DNA of 44,607 bases from NCBI RefSeq assembly GCF_913773735.1, contig NZ_CAJYEB010000027.1:1-44607 (forward strand), given 5' to 3'. Below the pieces are notes generated by a model that was given only the letters and a program-made list of their open reading frames with translations, was not told the origin of the DNA and searched no databases. Shown in pieces: positions 6,136 through 14,066 of the stretch; position 1 is the first letter of the stretch; each line of letters begins with the position of its first letter. Made by a program: the position numbers and the translations under genes. Source of the stretch: an uncultured Massilia sp. (GTDB lineage: Bacteria > Pseudomonadota > Gammaproteobacteria > Burkholderiales > Burkholderiaceae_D).

Positions 6136-9090
6136 TTAGAACTTGTAGCGCGCGCCGATCATATAGCGCGGGCCGGACTGGGTCACGTACAGCGCCTGTT
6201 CCTTGCGGCGGCCATGCACGCGGCTGGTCTCGTCGGTCAGGTTGATCGCTTCGAACTGCAGCGACAGCTTGTCGGTGACGTTGTAGCCGACGCTCAGGTC
6301 GAGCTGGCCGTACGCCTCCACGTACTGCGGGTTCGGACCGGCGCTGTCGAAGGTCGACGCGAGGAACTCGTCACGCCAGTTGTAGGCGGCGCGCACGCTC
6401 CACTTGTCGTTCTCGTAGATGCCGACCAGGTTGGCGGAATCCGACAGGCCGACCAGCGCGAACTGTTCGCCCACCGACGCGTTGTCGTACTTCAGGCCCG
6501 AGTGCACCAGCGTGTAGTTGGCCGACACGCCGAAGCCGGAATTGCCGAACATGTGCTGGAGGTTGAATTCCAGGCCCTTCAGGTCCGCCTTCTTCTGGTT
6601 CGAGAACGAGGTGATGCGGAAGTTCGCGATCGGATCGCCCGGCTGGCCGGTGATGGTGCCGGTGGCGTTGCCGACGCCGTCGTCCGGGCCACGCACCACG
6701 CCCGGCGCGGTCGGGTGGTTGCGGAAGATGTAGTTGCGGATGCAGGTGGTGTCCGCATTGCCGCAGCCGTTTGCCAGGGCTTCCTTCCACAGCGCGCCGC
6801 CGACCGGGGTGTGCAGGTTGAACGGGGTCTCGATGACCTGCGACTGGCCGGCGTAGTTCTCCAGGTCCTTCTTGAAGGCGTTGACCGAGAAGAAGCTCTG
6901 CTTGGCGTAGTACCATTCCCAGGACAGGTCGAAGTTCTTCGACTTGACGGGCTTGAGCGCCGGGTTGCCCTGCGAACCGGTGCCGCCTTCGACGCGCGCC
7001 AGGTTGTCCAGGATCTGGCCGCCGGCGATCTGGTCGTAGCGCGGACGGCCGATGGTCTCGCCGTAGCTCGCGCGCACCTTCATGTCGGAGCGGATGTCCA
7101 TGTCCCAGTCGATGCTCGGCAGGAGGTTGTGGTACTTGCCGCCCAGCGTGGTGAAGGCGGGCGCGCCCTTGTTCACCGTGAACTCGTTCTGCGAACCCCA
7201 GCTGATCGACGTGGCGATCGGCACCAGCGCGGTCGAGACCACGTCGGTCTTCTCGTAGCGCACGCCGATCGCGGTGTGCATCGGCAGCGCGGTATCCCAG
7301 TCGGTGTTGAACTGCAGGTACAGGTGCTTCGACTTTTCCTGCGTGCGCTGGTCGGTGTCGAAGGTGGTCTTGGCGCGGTACAGGTCCGGCAGGCCCGAGG
7401 CGGTGGCGGCCGCCTGGCGCACCTCGTCGAAGTTGAACGTGTAGAAGTTGTTGAACAGGTTCGGGTTGCCGCTGCCGCTGATCTGGTCGAAGTACTGGCG
7501 CACGGTCTCCGGGTGCCACAGGCTGCTCGGGTAGTCCGAGGCCTTGGTCGCGCCGCCCCAGGTGTCGCGCTGGTTGTTCGACAGCGCCGAGCGGTTGTCG
7601 ACCTTGACCGCGCCCAGGCCGAAGTTCAGGCTCGACGACTCGAGCATGCGCAGGCGGCCCTTGACCTGGGCCTGCTCGACTTCGCCGCGCATGTAGCCGT
7701 TCTGGAAGTTCGAGCCGGTCACCTGCTGCGGCGACCTGACATAGTCGGCGCCCTTGATCGACAGGACCGGGAAGTCCTGCGAGAAGTCGGCCGAGGTGTC
7801 GCCGCGGCTGAAGCTGGCCGTGCCCAGCGTATTGAAGGAACCCAGCGGGCTGTCGGCCATCGATTCGGCGGTCGAGTGGTGCGCGTCGAATTCCAGCTTC
7901 AGGTCGGCCGTGGCGCGCCACTGGCTGTTGAAGCCGATCGACTTGTTCTGGGTCTTGGTGGCGAAATTGCCGGCGCCCATGGCGATGTCGGCGTTGCCGT
8001 CCAGGAGTTCGGTATAGATCAGCGGCGCGGCGACCGGGCCGTTGGTCCAGGTCGAGGTCGACGGGCCGAAGTTGAACCAGGCCGAGACGTCGTTGCGACG
8101 GGTCTGCAGCTTGTTCTCGGAATAGGTGTAGTCCAGGGTGTTGACGAATTCCTTGGTCGGCGCCCACTGCAGGGTCAGCTGGCCGTTGGTGCGCTGGCGC
8201 TTGACGCCGGTGAAGCTGTAGTTCAGGTTCTGCGGCACCTGGTAGACGTCGTTGGCGCCCGGGCGGTTGACGGCGCCGGTCTGGGGGATGGTGCCCCAGT
8301 CGGTCGAGTCGCCGCGGTACGGGCCCTTCCAGCCGCTCGACACCGAGGCCTGGTTGTAGCCCAGGTTGCGTTCCTGGTAGCTGGCGCTGATGCCGATGCC
8401 GAACTTGCCGTCCTTCGACGTGGTGCTGTAGATGCCAGAGAATTCCGGGGTGGTCGAGCTGCTGGCCTTGTCGTCGCCCGGCAGGTTGTTGTTCGACGTG
8501 TCGTGCACGGCCTTGATGCCGATGCTCGAATAGGTGCCCAGCTTGTCCAGCGGACGGCCGGTGACCACGTTGACGGTGGCGCCGATGCCGCCGGTCGGGG
8601 TCTCGGCGCGGCTGGTCTTGTAGACCTGCAGCTGCGAGATCGCTTCCGACGCCAGGTTCGAGAAGTCGAAGGCGCGGCCGTTCAGGTCGCCCAGGTTCGA
8701 CGTCGGCATCTGGCGGCCGTTCAGCAGCACCATGTTGAAGTCGGGACCGACGCCGCGCACGGTGATCTTCTGGCCTTCGCCGTTCTGGCGGTCGATCGAG
8801 ACGCCGGAGATGCGCTGCAGCGATTCGGCCAGGTTGGTGTCCGGGAACTTGCCGATGTCCTCGGCGACGATGCCGTCGACGATGCCGTCCGAATTGCGCT
8901 TGAGGTTCAGCGACGACGCCAGCGACTGGCGGATGCCGCTGACGACCACTTGCTGCACGCCGGCCGGCGCGTCGGCGGCGGGACTCGTCGTGCTCGACTG
9001 GTCCTGCGCGTGCGCGGGCAACATAAACGCCGCGCAGGCGCTGGCGACGGCCAGGCTGATGAGTTTGGGGTTCGACTTGGGTTGATGCAT
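6136..9090 (-). CDS. TonB-dependent receptor, carbohydrate-uptake type
   Basis: The 984-residue outer-membrane receptor starts at ATG 9090, chosen because it is preceded by AGGAGA and begins a clean signal peptide ending near AHAQ (residue 29); the frame stays open to 9258 but without such features. The plug domain follows with VVVSGIRQSL, IGKFPDTNLAESLQRI and a GVSIDR block, then a long beta-barrel region ending in aromatic residue F (ARYKF), as required for outer-membrane insertion. It has the arrangement of the large Xanthomonas/Caulobacter receptor subfamily used for oligosaccharide import. It heads the halogenase/SapC/cupin operon and has its own promoter and operator at 9300-9356, with a leader of about 230 bases. 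Confidence 0.93.
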   Translation of the reverse strand: MHQPKSNPKLISLAVASACAAFMLPAHAQDQSSTTSPAADAPAGVQQVVVSGIRQSLASSLNLKRNSDGIVDGIVAEDIGKFPDTNLAESLQRISGVSIDRQNGEGQKITVRGVGPDFNMVLLNGRQMPTSNLGDLNGRAFDFSNLASEAISQLQVYKTSRAETPTGGIGATVNVVTGRPLDKLGTYSSIGIKAVHDTSNNNLPGDDKASSSTTPEFSGIYSTTSKDGKFGIGISASYQERNLGYNQASVSSGWKGPYRGDSTDWGTIPQTGAVNRPGANDVYQVPQNLNYSFTGVKRQRTNGQLTLQWAPTKEFVNTLDYTYSENKLQTRRNDVSAWFNFGPSTSTWTNGPVAAPLIYTELLDGNADIAMGAGNFATKTQNKSIGFNSQWRATADLKLEFDAHHSTAESMADSPLGSFNTLGTASFSRGDTSADFSQDFPVLSIKGADYVRSPQQVTGSNFQNGYMRGEVEQAQVKGRLRMLESSSLNFGLGAVKVDNRSALSNNQRDTWGGATKASDYPSSLWHPETVRQYFDQISGSGNPNLFNNFYTFNFDEVRQAAATASGLPDLYRAKTTFDTDQRTQEKSKHLYLQFNTDWDTALPMHTAIGVRYEKTDVVSTALVPIATSISWGSQNEFTVNKGAPAFTTLGGKYHNLLPSIDWDMDIRSDMKVRASYGETIGRPRYDQIAGGQILDNLARVEGGTGSQGNPALKPVKSKNFDLSWEWYYAKQSFFSVNAFKKDLENYAGQSQVIETPFNLHTPVGGALWKEALANGCGNADTTCIRNYIFRNHPTAPGVVRGPDDGVGNATGTITGQPGDPIANFRITSFSNQKKADLKGLEFNLQHMFGNSGFGVSANYTLVHSGLKYDNASVGEQFALVGLSDSANLVGIYENDKWSVRAAYNWRDEFLASTFDSAGPNPQYVEAYGQLDLSVGYNVTDKLSLQFEAINLTDETSRVHGRRKEQALYVTQSGPRYMIGARYKF

Positions 9091-9299
9091 TGGGGTCTCC
9101 TGTGTTTTTCTCGTCTCGAGTCTCTCGTCCACCGCGCCGGGGCCGGTACTGCCGGCGGCCACGAACTCCTGTCCGGAACCGGCGTGCGGGGCACGCGCAC
9201 CGGCGGGGCGGCGCGCGTGCCGTCCCGCCGGTGTCTCCACTTGCGAGGCCGGCCTCACCGTCCGCCGTCCTGTCGCCGCTTCGCGCTGCGCGCTTGGCG

Positions 9300-9313
9300 T
9301 GGAAACGTTTCCA
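9300..9313. promoter_or_regulatory. LacI-family operator, perfect palindrome
   Basis: TGGAAACGTTTCCA is a perfect 14-bp palindrome with the central CG typical of LacI/GalR-family operators. It lies 14 bases downstream of the -10 element of the receptor promoter, a position at which a bound repressor blocks transcription. A nearly identical site is at 9586-9599. Confidence 0.82.
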
Positions 9314-9327
9314 TAAGAATCGTTTGA

Positions 9328-9356
9328 ATCTTATGTTCACGAAAATCAATTGTCAA
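9328..9356 (-). promoter_or_regulatory. Sigma70-type promoter of the receptor/halogenase operon
   Basis: On the minus strand TTGACA (9356-9351) and TAAGAT (9333-9328) are separated by 17 bases. The -35 is a full consensus match and the -10 matches four of six. Transcription would begin near 9321, just before the palindrome at 9300-9313. Confidence 0.75.
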
Positions 9357-9543
9357 CTGAATACTGTGGCTTTCGCGCCGCATGTTCCGTATTGGTGCGA
9401 AAAGCGCGGGGTGGATGCAACACCATGTGGCACCGCCGGGCGGCGCAAGACGCCGTGTTCCCTATGATGCGGCGCAGCAGCACGCGCTGTCGGCCAAGGC
9501 GACGGCCAGGTTGGCGGCGCCCGCACGCCCCGTTGTCGTGCGT

Positions 9544-9573
9544 TTGACATGGTAAAAATCCGGGTGCTATATT
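9544..9573 (+). promoter_or_regulatory. Sigma70-type promoter of the deacetylase/GH16 operon
   Basis: TTGACA (9544-9549) and TATATT (9568-9573) are separated by 18 bases, near-consensus at both elements and set in locally A/T-rich DNA. Transcription would begin near 9580, just before the operator at 9586-9599. It is divergent from the receptor promoter, about 190 bases away. Confidence 0.78.
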
Positions 9574-9585
9574 TTGGAAATAACA

Positions 9586-9599
9586 TGGGAACGTTTCCA
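9586..9599. promoter_or_regulatory. LacI-family operator, near-perfect palindrome
   Basis: TGGGAACGTTTCCA differs from the site at 9300-9313 at a single base. It begins 12 bases after the -10 element of the deacetylase promoter, so a repressor would sit just inside the transcript start. The two sites suggest one sugar-responsive regulator for both divergent operons. Confidence 0.8.
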
Positions 9600-9649
9600 A
9601 TCACGCTCCCGACAACCACCGAGACAACCGACGCGGGAGGCGAAGCGCC

Positions 9650-10510
9650 ATGGTCCATCGTGTATTCCTGGCCGCCGCCCTGTGGTGGGCGGCCGCCGGC
9701 GTGGCCCAGGCCGCGCCGGCCGGCGGCGGCGCGCCGTTCCGCTGGCCGGACGGCGTGCGCGCCGCCGTCAGCCTGTCCTACGACGACGCGCTGGATTCCC
9801 AGCTCGACCACGCGATCCCCGCGCTCGACCGCGCGGGACTGAAGGGCAGCTTCTATTTGCAGCTGTCGAATCCCGCGGTCAAGGCGCGCATGGCCGCGTG
9901 GCGCGCCGCCGCCGCGCGCGGCCACGAACTGGGCAACCATTCGCTGTTCCACCAGTGCTCGGGCAAGGCGCCGGGCCACGGCTGGGTGCAGCCGGAGCGC
10001 GACCTCGACACCACCGGCGCCGGGCAGATGCGCGACCAGGTGGTGCTGGCCAATACCATGCTGGCCGCCATCGACGGCCACGACGAACGCGCGCGCACGT
10101 ACACGGTGCCGTGCGGCGACCGCCTGGCCGCCGGCGTCGACTACCTGCCGCTGGTGGCCGGCGAGTTCGTCGGCATCAAGGTCGGCGGCGGCGACGGCGT
10201 GGTGCCGTCGATGGCGGTGCTCGATCCGCTGGCCGTGCCCGTGCTGGCGCCGGAAGGCCTGAGCGGGAAGGCGCTGATCGCCATCGTCGAGCGCGCCGGC
10301 CGCGCGGGCACCATGGTCAACTTCACCTTCCACGGCGTCGGCGGCGACTACATCGTCACGTCGGACGCCGCGCACCGCGAGCTTGTCGACTGGCTGGCCG
10401 CGCACCGCCGCGAATACTGGACCGCCACCTTCCGCGACCTGATGGGCTATGTGCGCCGGCAGCAGGCGGGAGCGGCGCCATCTTCCCCACCCACCGAAAG
10501 CACGCCATGA
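9650..10510 (+). CDS. Secreted polysaccharide deacetylase (CE4/NodB-like)
   Basis: The 286-residue protein has an N-terminal signal peptide (cleavage near residues 21-23, after AQA). The NodB-type core shows SYDDAL (D45, D46) for the catalytic base and metal ligand, and HSLFH (H97, H101), the metal-binding HxxxH. These are the main CE4 motifs, which remove N- or O-linked acyl groups from polysaccharides such as chitin, peptidoglycan or acetylated glycans. GGGAGG precedes the start at good spacing. The last four bases overlap the GH16 start (ATGA), so the two enzymes are translationally coupled and probably act on the same polymer outside the cell or in the periplasm. Confidence 0.88.
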   Translation: MVHRVFLAAALWWAAAGVAQAAPAGGGAPFRWPDGVRAAVSLSYDDALDSQLDHAIPALDRAGLKGSFYLQLSNPAVKARMAAWRAAAARGHELGNHSLFHQCSGKAPGHGWVQPERDLDTTGAGQMRDQVVLANTMLAAIDGHDERARTYTVPCGDRLAAGVDYLPLVAGEFVGIKVGGGDGVVPSMAVLDPLAVPVLAPEGLSGKALIAIVERAGRAGTMVNFTFHGVGGDYIVTSDAAHRELVDWLAAHRREYWTATFRDLMGYVRRQQAGAAPSSPPTESTP

Positions 10511-11319
10511 AGATCATCGATGCGGTCGCGGCCCTGGCCGTCGCCGTCGCCGTCGCCTGCGCCATCCCTGTCCCCGTCCGCGCCGCCGACGTCCCGCAAC
10601 CGCCCGGCTGGGCGCTGGACTGGCACGACGAGTTCGACGGCCCCTTGCTCGACCGCGCCAAGTGGGTCCCCGAGACCGGCGGGCACGGCTGGGGCAACCA
10701 CGAGCGCCAGTACTATACCGACCGTCCCGCCAACGTCCGCGTGGACGGCGGCATGCTGGTGATCGAGGCGCGCCGCGAGGACTACCGCGGCAGCCGCTAT
10801 ACCTCGGCGCGGATCAAGACGGCCGGCCTGGTCGAGCGCACCCATGGCCGCTACGAGGCGCGCATCAGGATCCCGCGCGGGCAGGGCATCTGGCCGGCGT
10901 TCTGGCTGCTCGGCACCGATCCCGGCAAGGTCGGCTGGCCGCGCCTGGGCGAGATCGACATCATGGAGAACATCGGCAAGGAGCCGGACACCGTGCACGG
11001 CACCGTGCACGGTCCCGGCTACTCGGGCGCCGGGGCGTTCGGCCGGCCCCAGAAGCTGGAGGCGGGCGCCTACGCCGACGACTTCCACGTCTACGCCGTC
11101 GAATGGGAGCCGGGCGAGATCCGCTGGTACCGCGACGGCATCCTGTACCACACGGCGCGCCCCGACACCGTGCCGGGCGACTGGGTGTTCGAGCACCCGT
11201 TCTTCGTGATCCTGAACCTGGCCGTCGGCGGCGACTGGCCGGGCGACCCGGACGCCACCACCGTCCTGCCGCAGCGCATGCTGGTCGACTACGTGCGGGT
11301 GTACCGGCGCGCGCCCTGA
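10507..11319 (+). CDS. Secreted GH16 endo-beta-glucanase (laminarinase-type)
   Basis: The 270-residue protein has a signal peptide (cleavage near RAADV, residues 26-27) and a single GH16 domain. The catalytic signature GEIDIMENIG is present, with E149 as nucleophile, D151 and E154 as acid/base in the ExDxxE pattern of the bacterial beta-1,3-glucanase subgroup. WHDEFDG near the start and IWPAFWLLG before the active site are also typical. It probably cleaves beta-1,3 or mixed beta-1,3/1,4-glucans. Its ATG overlaps the deacetylase TGA. Exact linkage specificity cannot be read from the motif alone. Confidence 0.92.
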   Translation: MKIIDAVAALAVAVAVACAIPVPVRAADVPQPPGWALDWHDEFDGPLLDRAKWVPETGGHGWGNHERQYYTDRPANVRVDGGMLVIEARREDYRGSRYTSARIKTAGLVERTHGRYEARIRIPRGQGIWPAFWLLGTDPGKVGWPRLGEIDIMENIGKEPDTVHGTVHGPGYSGAGAFGRPQKLEAGAYADDFHVYAVEWEPGEIRWYRDGILYHTARPDTVPGDWVFEHPFFVILNLAVGGDWPGDPDATTVLPQRMLVDYVRVYRRAP

Positions 11320-11430
11320 CGCGCCGATCCTTCCTTGCGCCGCGGGCTTCGCAGCGCCGCTCGTCCGTGGCATGATGCCGGCTCGTGGCGTCCCGTGGTG
11401 GTGGCGCCGGTCGATTCCAGGGAGGCGGGC

Positions 11431-12573
11431 ATGAGGATGGTGCGATTGGCGGTGGCGGGTCTGGTGGCGGCGCAACTGGCGGCGTGCACGCCGCCGCTGC
11501 GGCCGGCGCGTGCGCTGAACGACGCCGAGATCCAGCGCGTGATGCGGCGCGAGCAGGTGCAGGGCCTGGCCATCGCCACGGTGGACAACGGCAAGGTGGT
11601 CCAGGTGCGCGCCTTCGGCACCCGCAATGCCGCCCTCGGCCTGCCGCTGACGCCCGATACCGTCATGTACGGCGCGTCGCTGACCAAGGCGGCCTTCAGC
11701 TACATGCTGCTGACGATGGCCGACGAGGGCCTGCTCGACATCGACGCCCCGCTGGACCGGCTGCTGCCGCAACTGCCGGGCTACCGCGACAAGCCGTTCG
11801 ACTTTTCCGACCTGGCCGACGACCCGCGCTGGCGCCGCATCACCCCGCGCATGCTGATGATGCACGGCGGGGGCTTCGCCAACTTCCGCTGGCTGGAGCC
11901 GGACGGCCGCCTGCGCATCCATTTCGAGCCCGGCAGCCGTTACGCCTACTCGGGCGAGGGCTTCTACATCCTGCAGGCCATCGTCGAGCGCGGGCTCGGG
12001 CGCGACATCGGGGTCGAGATGCAGCGCCGCGTGTTCGACCGCTTCGGCATGACGCACACCAGCATGACCTGGCGTCCCGATTTCGCCGACAACGCCGCCG
12101 AGGGCTATGCGTTCGACGGTTCGGTGCAGCCGCACGACCGGCGCCTGCGCCCGCGCGCCGCCGGCTCGATGGACACGACCATCGCCGACCAGGCGCGCAT
12201 GTGGGCGGGCATCGTGCGCGGCGACGGACTGCGCCCGGACACGCGCGCCGCCTTCGCCACGGCGGCGCTGCCGATCGAGTCGGCGCACCAGTTCCCCACG
12301 CTGGACGGGGGCGAGGCGGCATGGCCGCAGAAGCTGGGGGCCGGCCTGGGCGTGGTGGTGTTCGAGGACCGCAGCGGCCCCGCCTTCTTCAAGAGCGGCC
12401 ACGACGACTGGACCGGCAACATGGCGATCTGCCTGGAAGCGGGCCAGCGCTGCGTGGTCATGCTGTCGAACGACGTGCGCGCCGAGAAGCTGTTCCCGGA
12501 ACTGGCGCGGCTGGCGCTGGGCGAAACCGACATGCCGTGGGGCTGGAACTACGACTGGTACCAGGAACGCTGA
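11431..12573 (+). CDS. Serine hydrolase lipoprotein, class C beta-lactamase fold
   Basis: The start at ATG 11431 is chosen because GGAGG lies five bases upstream and the first residues form a lipoprotein signal ending in LAAC (C19). The 380-residue protein has the SxxK motif in GASLTKAAF (S83, K86) and a tyrosine motif in YAYSGEGF (Y173-S174), as in the penicillin-binding-protein/class C beta-lactamase/esterase family. The third motif is less plain; HDDW near the end (SGHDDWTGN) replaces the usual HxG or KTG triad. Possible roles include esterase, D-amino-acid peptidase or beta-lactamase-like activity in the envelope. It lies 111 bases after GH16 and might share its transcript. Confidence 0.85.
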   Translation: MRMVRLAVAGLVAAQLAACTPPLRPARALNDAEIQRVMRREQVQGLAIATVDNGKVVQVRAFGTRNAALGLPLTPDTVMYGASLTKAAFSYMLLTMADEGLLDIDAPLDRLLPQLPGYRDKPFDFSDLADDPRWRRITPRMLMMHGGGFANFRWLEPDGRLRIHFEPGSRYAYSGEGFYILQAIVERGLGRDIGVEMQRRVFDRFGMTHTSMTWRPDFADNAAEGYAFDGSVQPHDRRLRPRAAGSMDTTIADQARMWAGIVRGDGLRPDTRAAFATAALPIESAHQFPTLDGGEAAWPQKLGAGLGVVVFEDRSGPAFFKSGHDDWTGNMAICLEAGQRCVVMLSNDVRAEKLFPELARLALGETDMPWGWNYDWYQER

Positions 12574-12698
12574 GCGCCGGAGATGGCTTGGCGCAAATGG
12601 GTGTTGCTCCAGCGCACATCGTGACAAACCGTGTATTTTGCGCGCCCGGCCTTCTGTTACGCTGGGTCTTCTGCGACTTTCCGAGGACGAGGTTCCCG

Positions 12699-13022
12699 AT
12701 GATGATGGCACAACCCACCACGCTGCGCGACGCGATCGCCAACCTGTCCGCCATGCCGGACGACGCCACGCTGTTCGTCGAGCGCATCGGCGGCGCCTTC
12801 CTGCCGTCCTCGCCGGCGAGCGCCGTCGTGCTGAGCGACGAGGAGCTGGAACTGCCGCTGGCGGCCATCGCGGCGGCGCGTGCCGGCGGCAAGGACTACT
12901 TCCTCGAGTCCTTCGTCATCGCGGAACTGCTGGAAGCCTGCGTGCAGCGCGCGCACGGCGACGGCCCGGCGCTCGACGAGTTCGTGGCGCGCGTCATCGA
13001 CTACGCCGAGCACGATGCCTGA
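12699..13022 (+). CDS. Hypothetical protein, small acidic
   Basis: A 107-residue product starting at one of three consecutive ATG codons (12699, 12702, 12705). It is acidic, Ala/Leu-rich and helical in character, with no signal peptide or membrane segment; no family was recognised. The reading frame has normal codon use and ends eight bases inside the start of the next small gene (ATG 13015), which supports both as real and co-transcribed. Confidence 0.65.
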   Translation: MMMAQPTTLRDAIANLSAMPDDATLFVERIGGAFLPSSPASAVVLSDEELELPLAAIAAARAGGKDYFLESFVIAELLEACVQRAHGDGPALDEFVARVIDYAEHDA

Positions 13023-13350
13023 CACGGCGGCGCGCCTGCGCCGCTCCCTGCTGGCGGGCGCCGCGGGCGCCTGCCTGAGCGGCTGCTATGCCGTGAACGA
13101 CGCCCGGTTTTCCGCCCACGTGCAAGCGCTGGTGGCGGCGGGCATGCCGTTCGCGGCGGCCGTCCGGCGCCTGGAGGACGACGGCTTCGCCTGCGACCCG
13201 CGCGGCGGCACCAATGTGCACAGCTGCGCGCGCACGCGGCGCAGCCTGCTGTCGTACGCCTGCGTCGAGCGCGTCGACCTGGTGCCGGCGCATGGCCATG
13301 CCTCGGTCGAGCGGGTCGAGGTGGCGCGCATCGTCTGCGCCGGCCCCTGA
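13015..13350 (+). CDS. Hypothetical small lipoprotein
   Basis: The 111-residue product starts with arginines and a short hydrophobic stretch ending in the lipobox LSGC (C24), so it is probably a lipid-anchored envelope protein of about 88 residues after cleavage. The mature part has four further cysteines (in FACDP, HSCAR, YACVE and IVCAG), enough for two disulfides. It overlaps the preceding gene by eight bases. No known family was recognised. Confidence 0.65.
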   Translation: MPDTAARLRRSLLAGAAGACLSGCYAVNDARFSAHVQALVAAGMPFAAAVRRLEDDGFACDPRGGTNVHSCARTRRSLLSYACVERVDLVPAHGHASVERVEVARIVCAGP

Positions 13351-13372
13351 CGACGGCAGGACGGCGGGACGG

Positions 13373-13669
13373 TCAGCGCGCGGTCTTGAGCATCGACGGG
13401 TAGCCGACGTCCTCGGTCGCCTTTTTCAGGTCGGCCACGGTGGCGCGCGCGTCGTCGTACACGATCACGGCTTCGCGCTTCTCGTAGCTCACCTTGACCT
13501 TCGACACGCCGGGCACCTTGTTCAGGGCGGCCTTGATCGTGATCGGGCAGGTGGCGCAATCCATGGTCGGCACGTTCAGCGCCACGGTCTGGGACTTGGC
13601 GGCGGCCAGCGGCGCGGCGACGCAGGCCAGCGCGGCGGCGGCGATGCCCAGGATGCGGGTGGTAGTCAT
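13373..13669 (-). CDS. merP: Periplasmic mercury-binding protein MerP
   Basis: The 98-residue product has a signal peptide ending near AAAKS and one heavy-metal-associated domain with the metal site TMDCATCPIT, matching the MerP GMTCxxC motif except for Asp at the position before the first cysteine. The rest of the domain, including KVPGVSKV and YEKREAVIVYDD, follows classical MerP closely. In mer operons it catches Hg2+ in the periplasm and passes it to MerT. It is the last gene of the minus-strand operon, 15 bases after merT. No merA or merR is nearby. Confidence 0.92.
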   Translation of the reverse strand: MTTTRILGIAAAALACVAAPLAAAKSQTVALNVPTMDCATCPITIKAALNKVPGVSKVKVSYEKREAVIVYDDARATVADLKKATEDVGYPSMLKTAR

Positions 13670-13684
13670 GGTGGATTCCTCGGG

Positions 13685-14059
13685 TCAGTAGAACAGCGGG
13701 GCGATCAGCGGAAAGCCGAGCAGCAGGGCGGCGAAGAGGGCGCAGGCGACCCACACGCGGCGCATCAGCGGGCGCGTGGTGGCGCAGCTGCCGTCGGCCG
13801 CGTTGCAGGCGCGCGCCGGCCGGAACACCAGCCAGCCGGACCAGGCCAGCGCGCCCAGCGCCAGCGCCAGCGCATACGGCGTGACCGGCGCCAGCGCCTG
13901 CAGGCCGGCCATCCAGGCCCCGGTGATCCCGACCAGCACCAGCACCAGCGGCAGCACGCAGCAGGTCGAGGCCAGCAGCGTGGCGGCGACGGCGAGCGCC
14001 ATCAGCCGGCCGAGCTTGCGCTCGGCACGCGGATCGACGGAGGCGGTCGGGACGGTCAT
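13685..14059 (-). CDS. merT: Mercuric ion transporter MerT
   Basis: The 124-residue product has three hydrophobic segments and both MerT cysteine pairs: the vicinal pair in LASTCCVLPL (C33, C34) in the first helix, and the cytoplasmic-loop pair in ACNAADGSC. The end, LLGFPLIAPLFY, matches the family terminus. It moves Hg2+ across the inner membrane for reduction by MerA, but no reductase is visible. It starts seven bases after the transglutaminase-like gene, so it is read with that gene and the thioredoxin upstream rather than from a standard mer promoter. Confidence 0.92.
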   Translation of the reverse strand: MTVPTASVDPRAERKLGRLMALAVAATLLASTCCVLPLVLVLVGITGAWMAGLQALAPVTPYALALALGALAWSGWLVFRPARACNAADGSCATTRPLMRRVWVACALFAALLLGFPLIAPLFY

Positions 14060-14066
14060 GGACGCC

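Noticed and set aside
6127..9327. A 1066-codon open frame on the plus strand opposite the TonB receptor
   Set aside because: It mirrors the receptor codon by codon, has no family feature and is dominated by Arg/Ala/Val/Gly as expected of antisense frames in GC-rich DNA.
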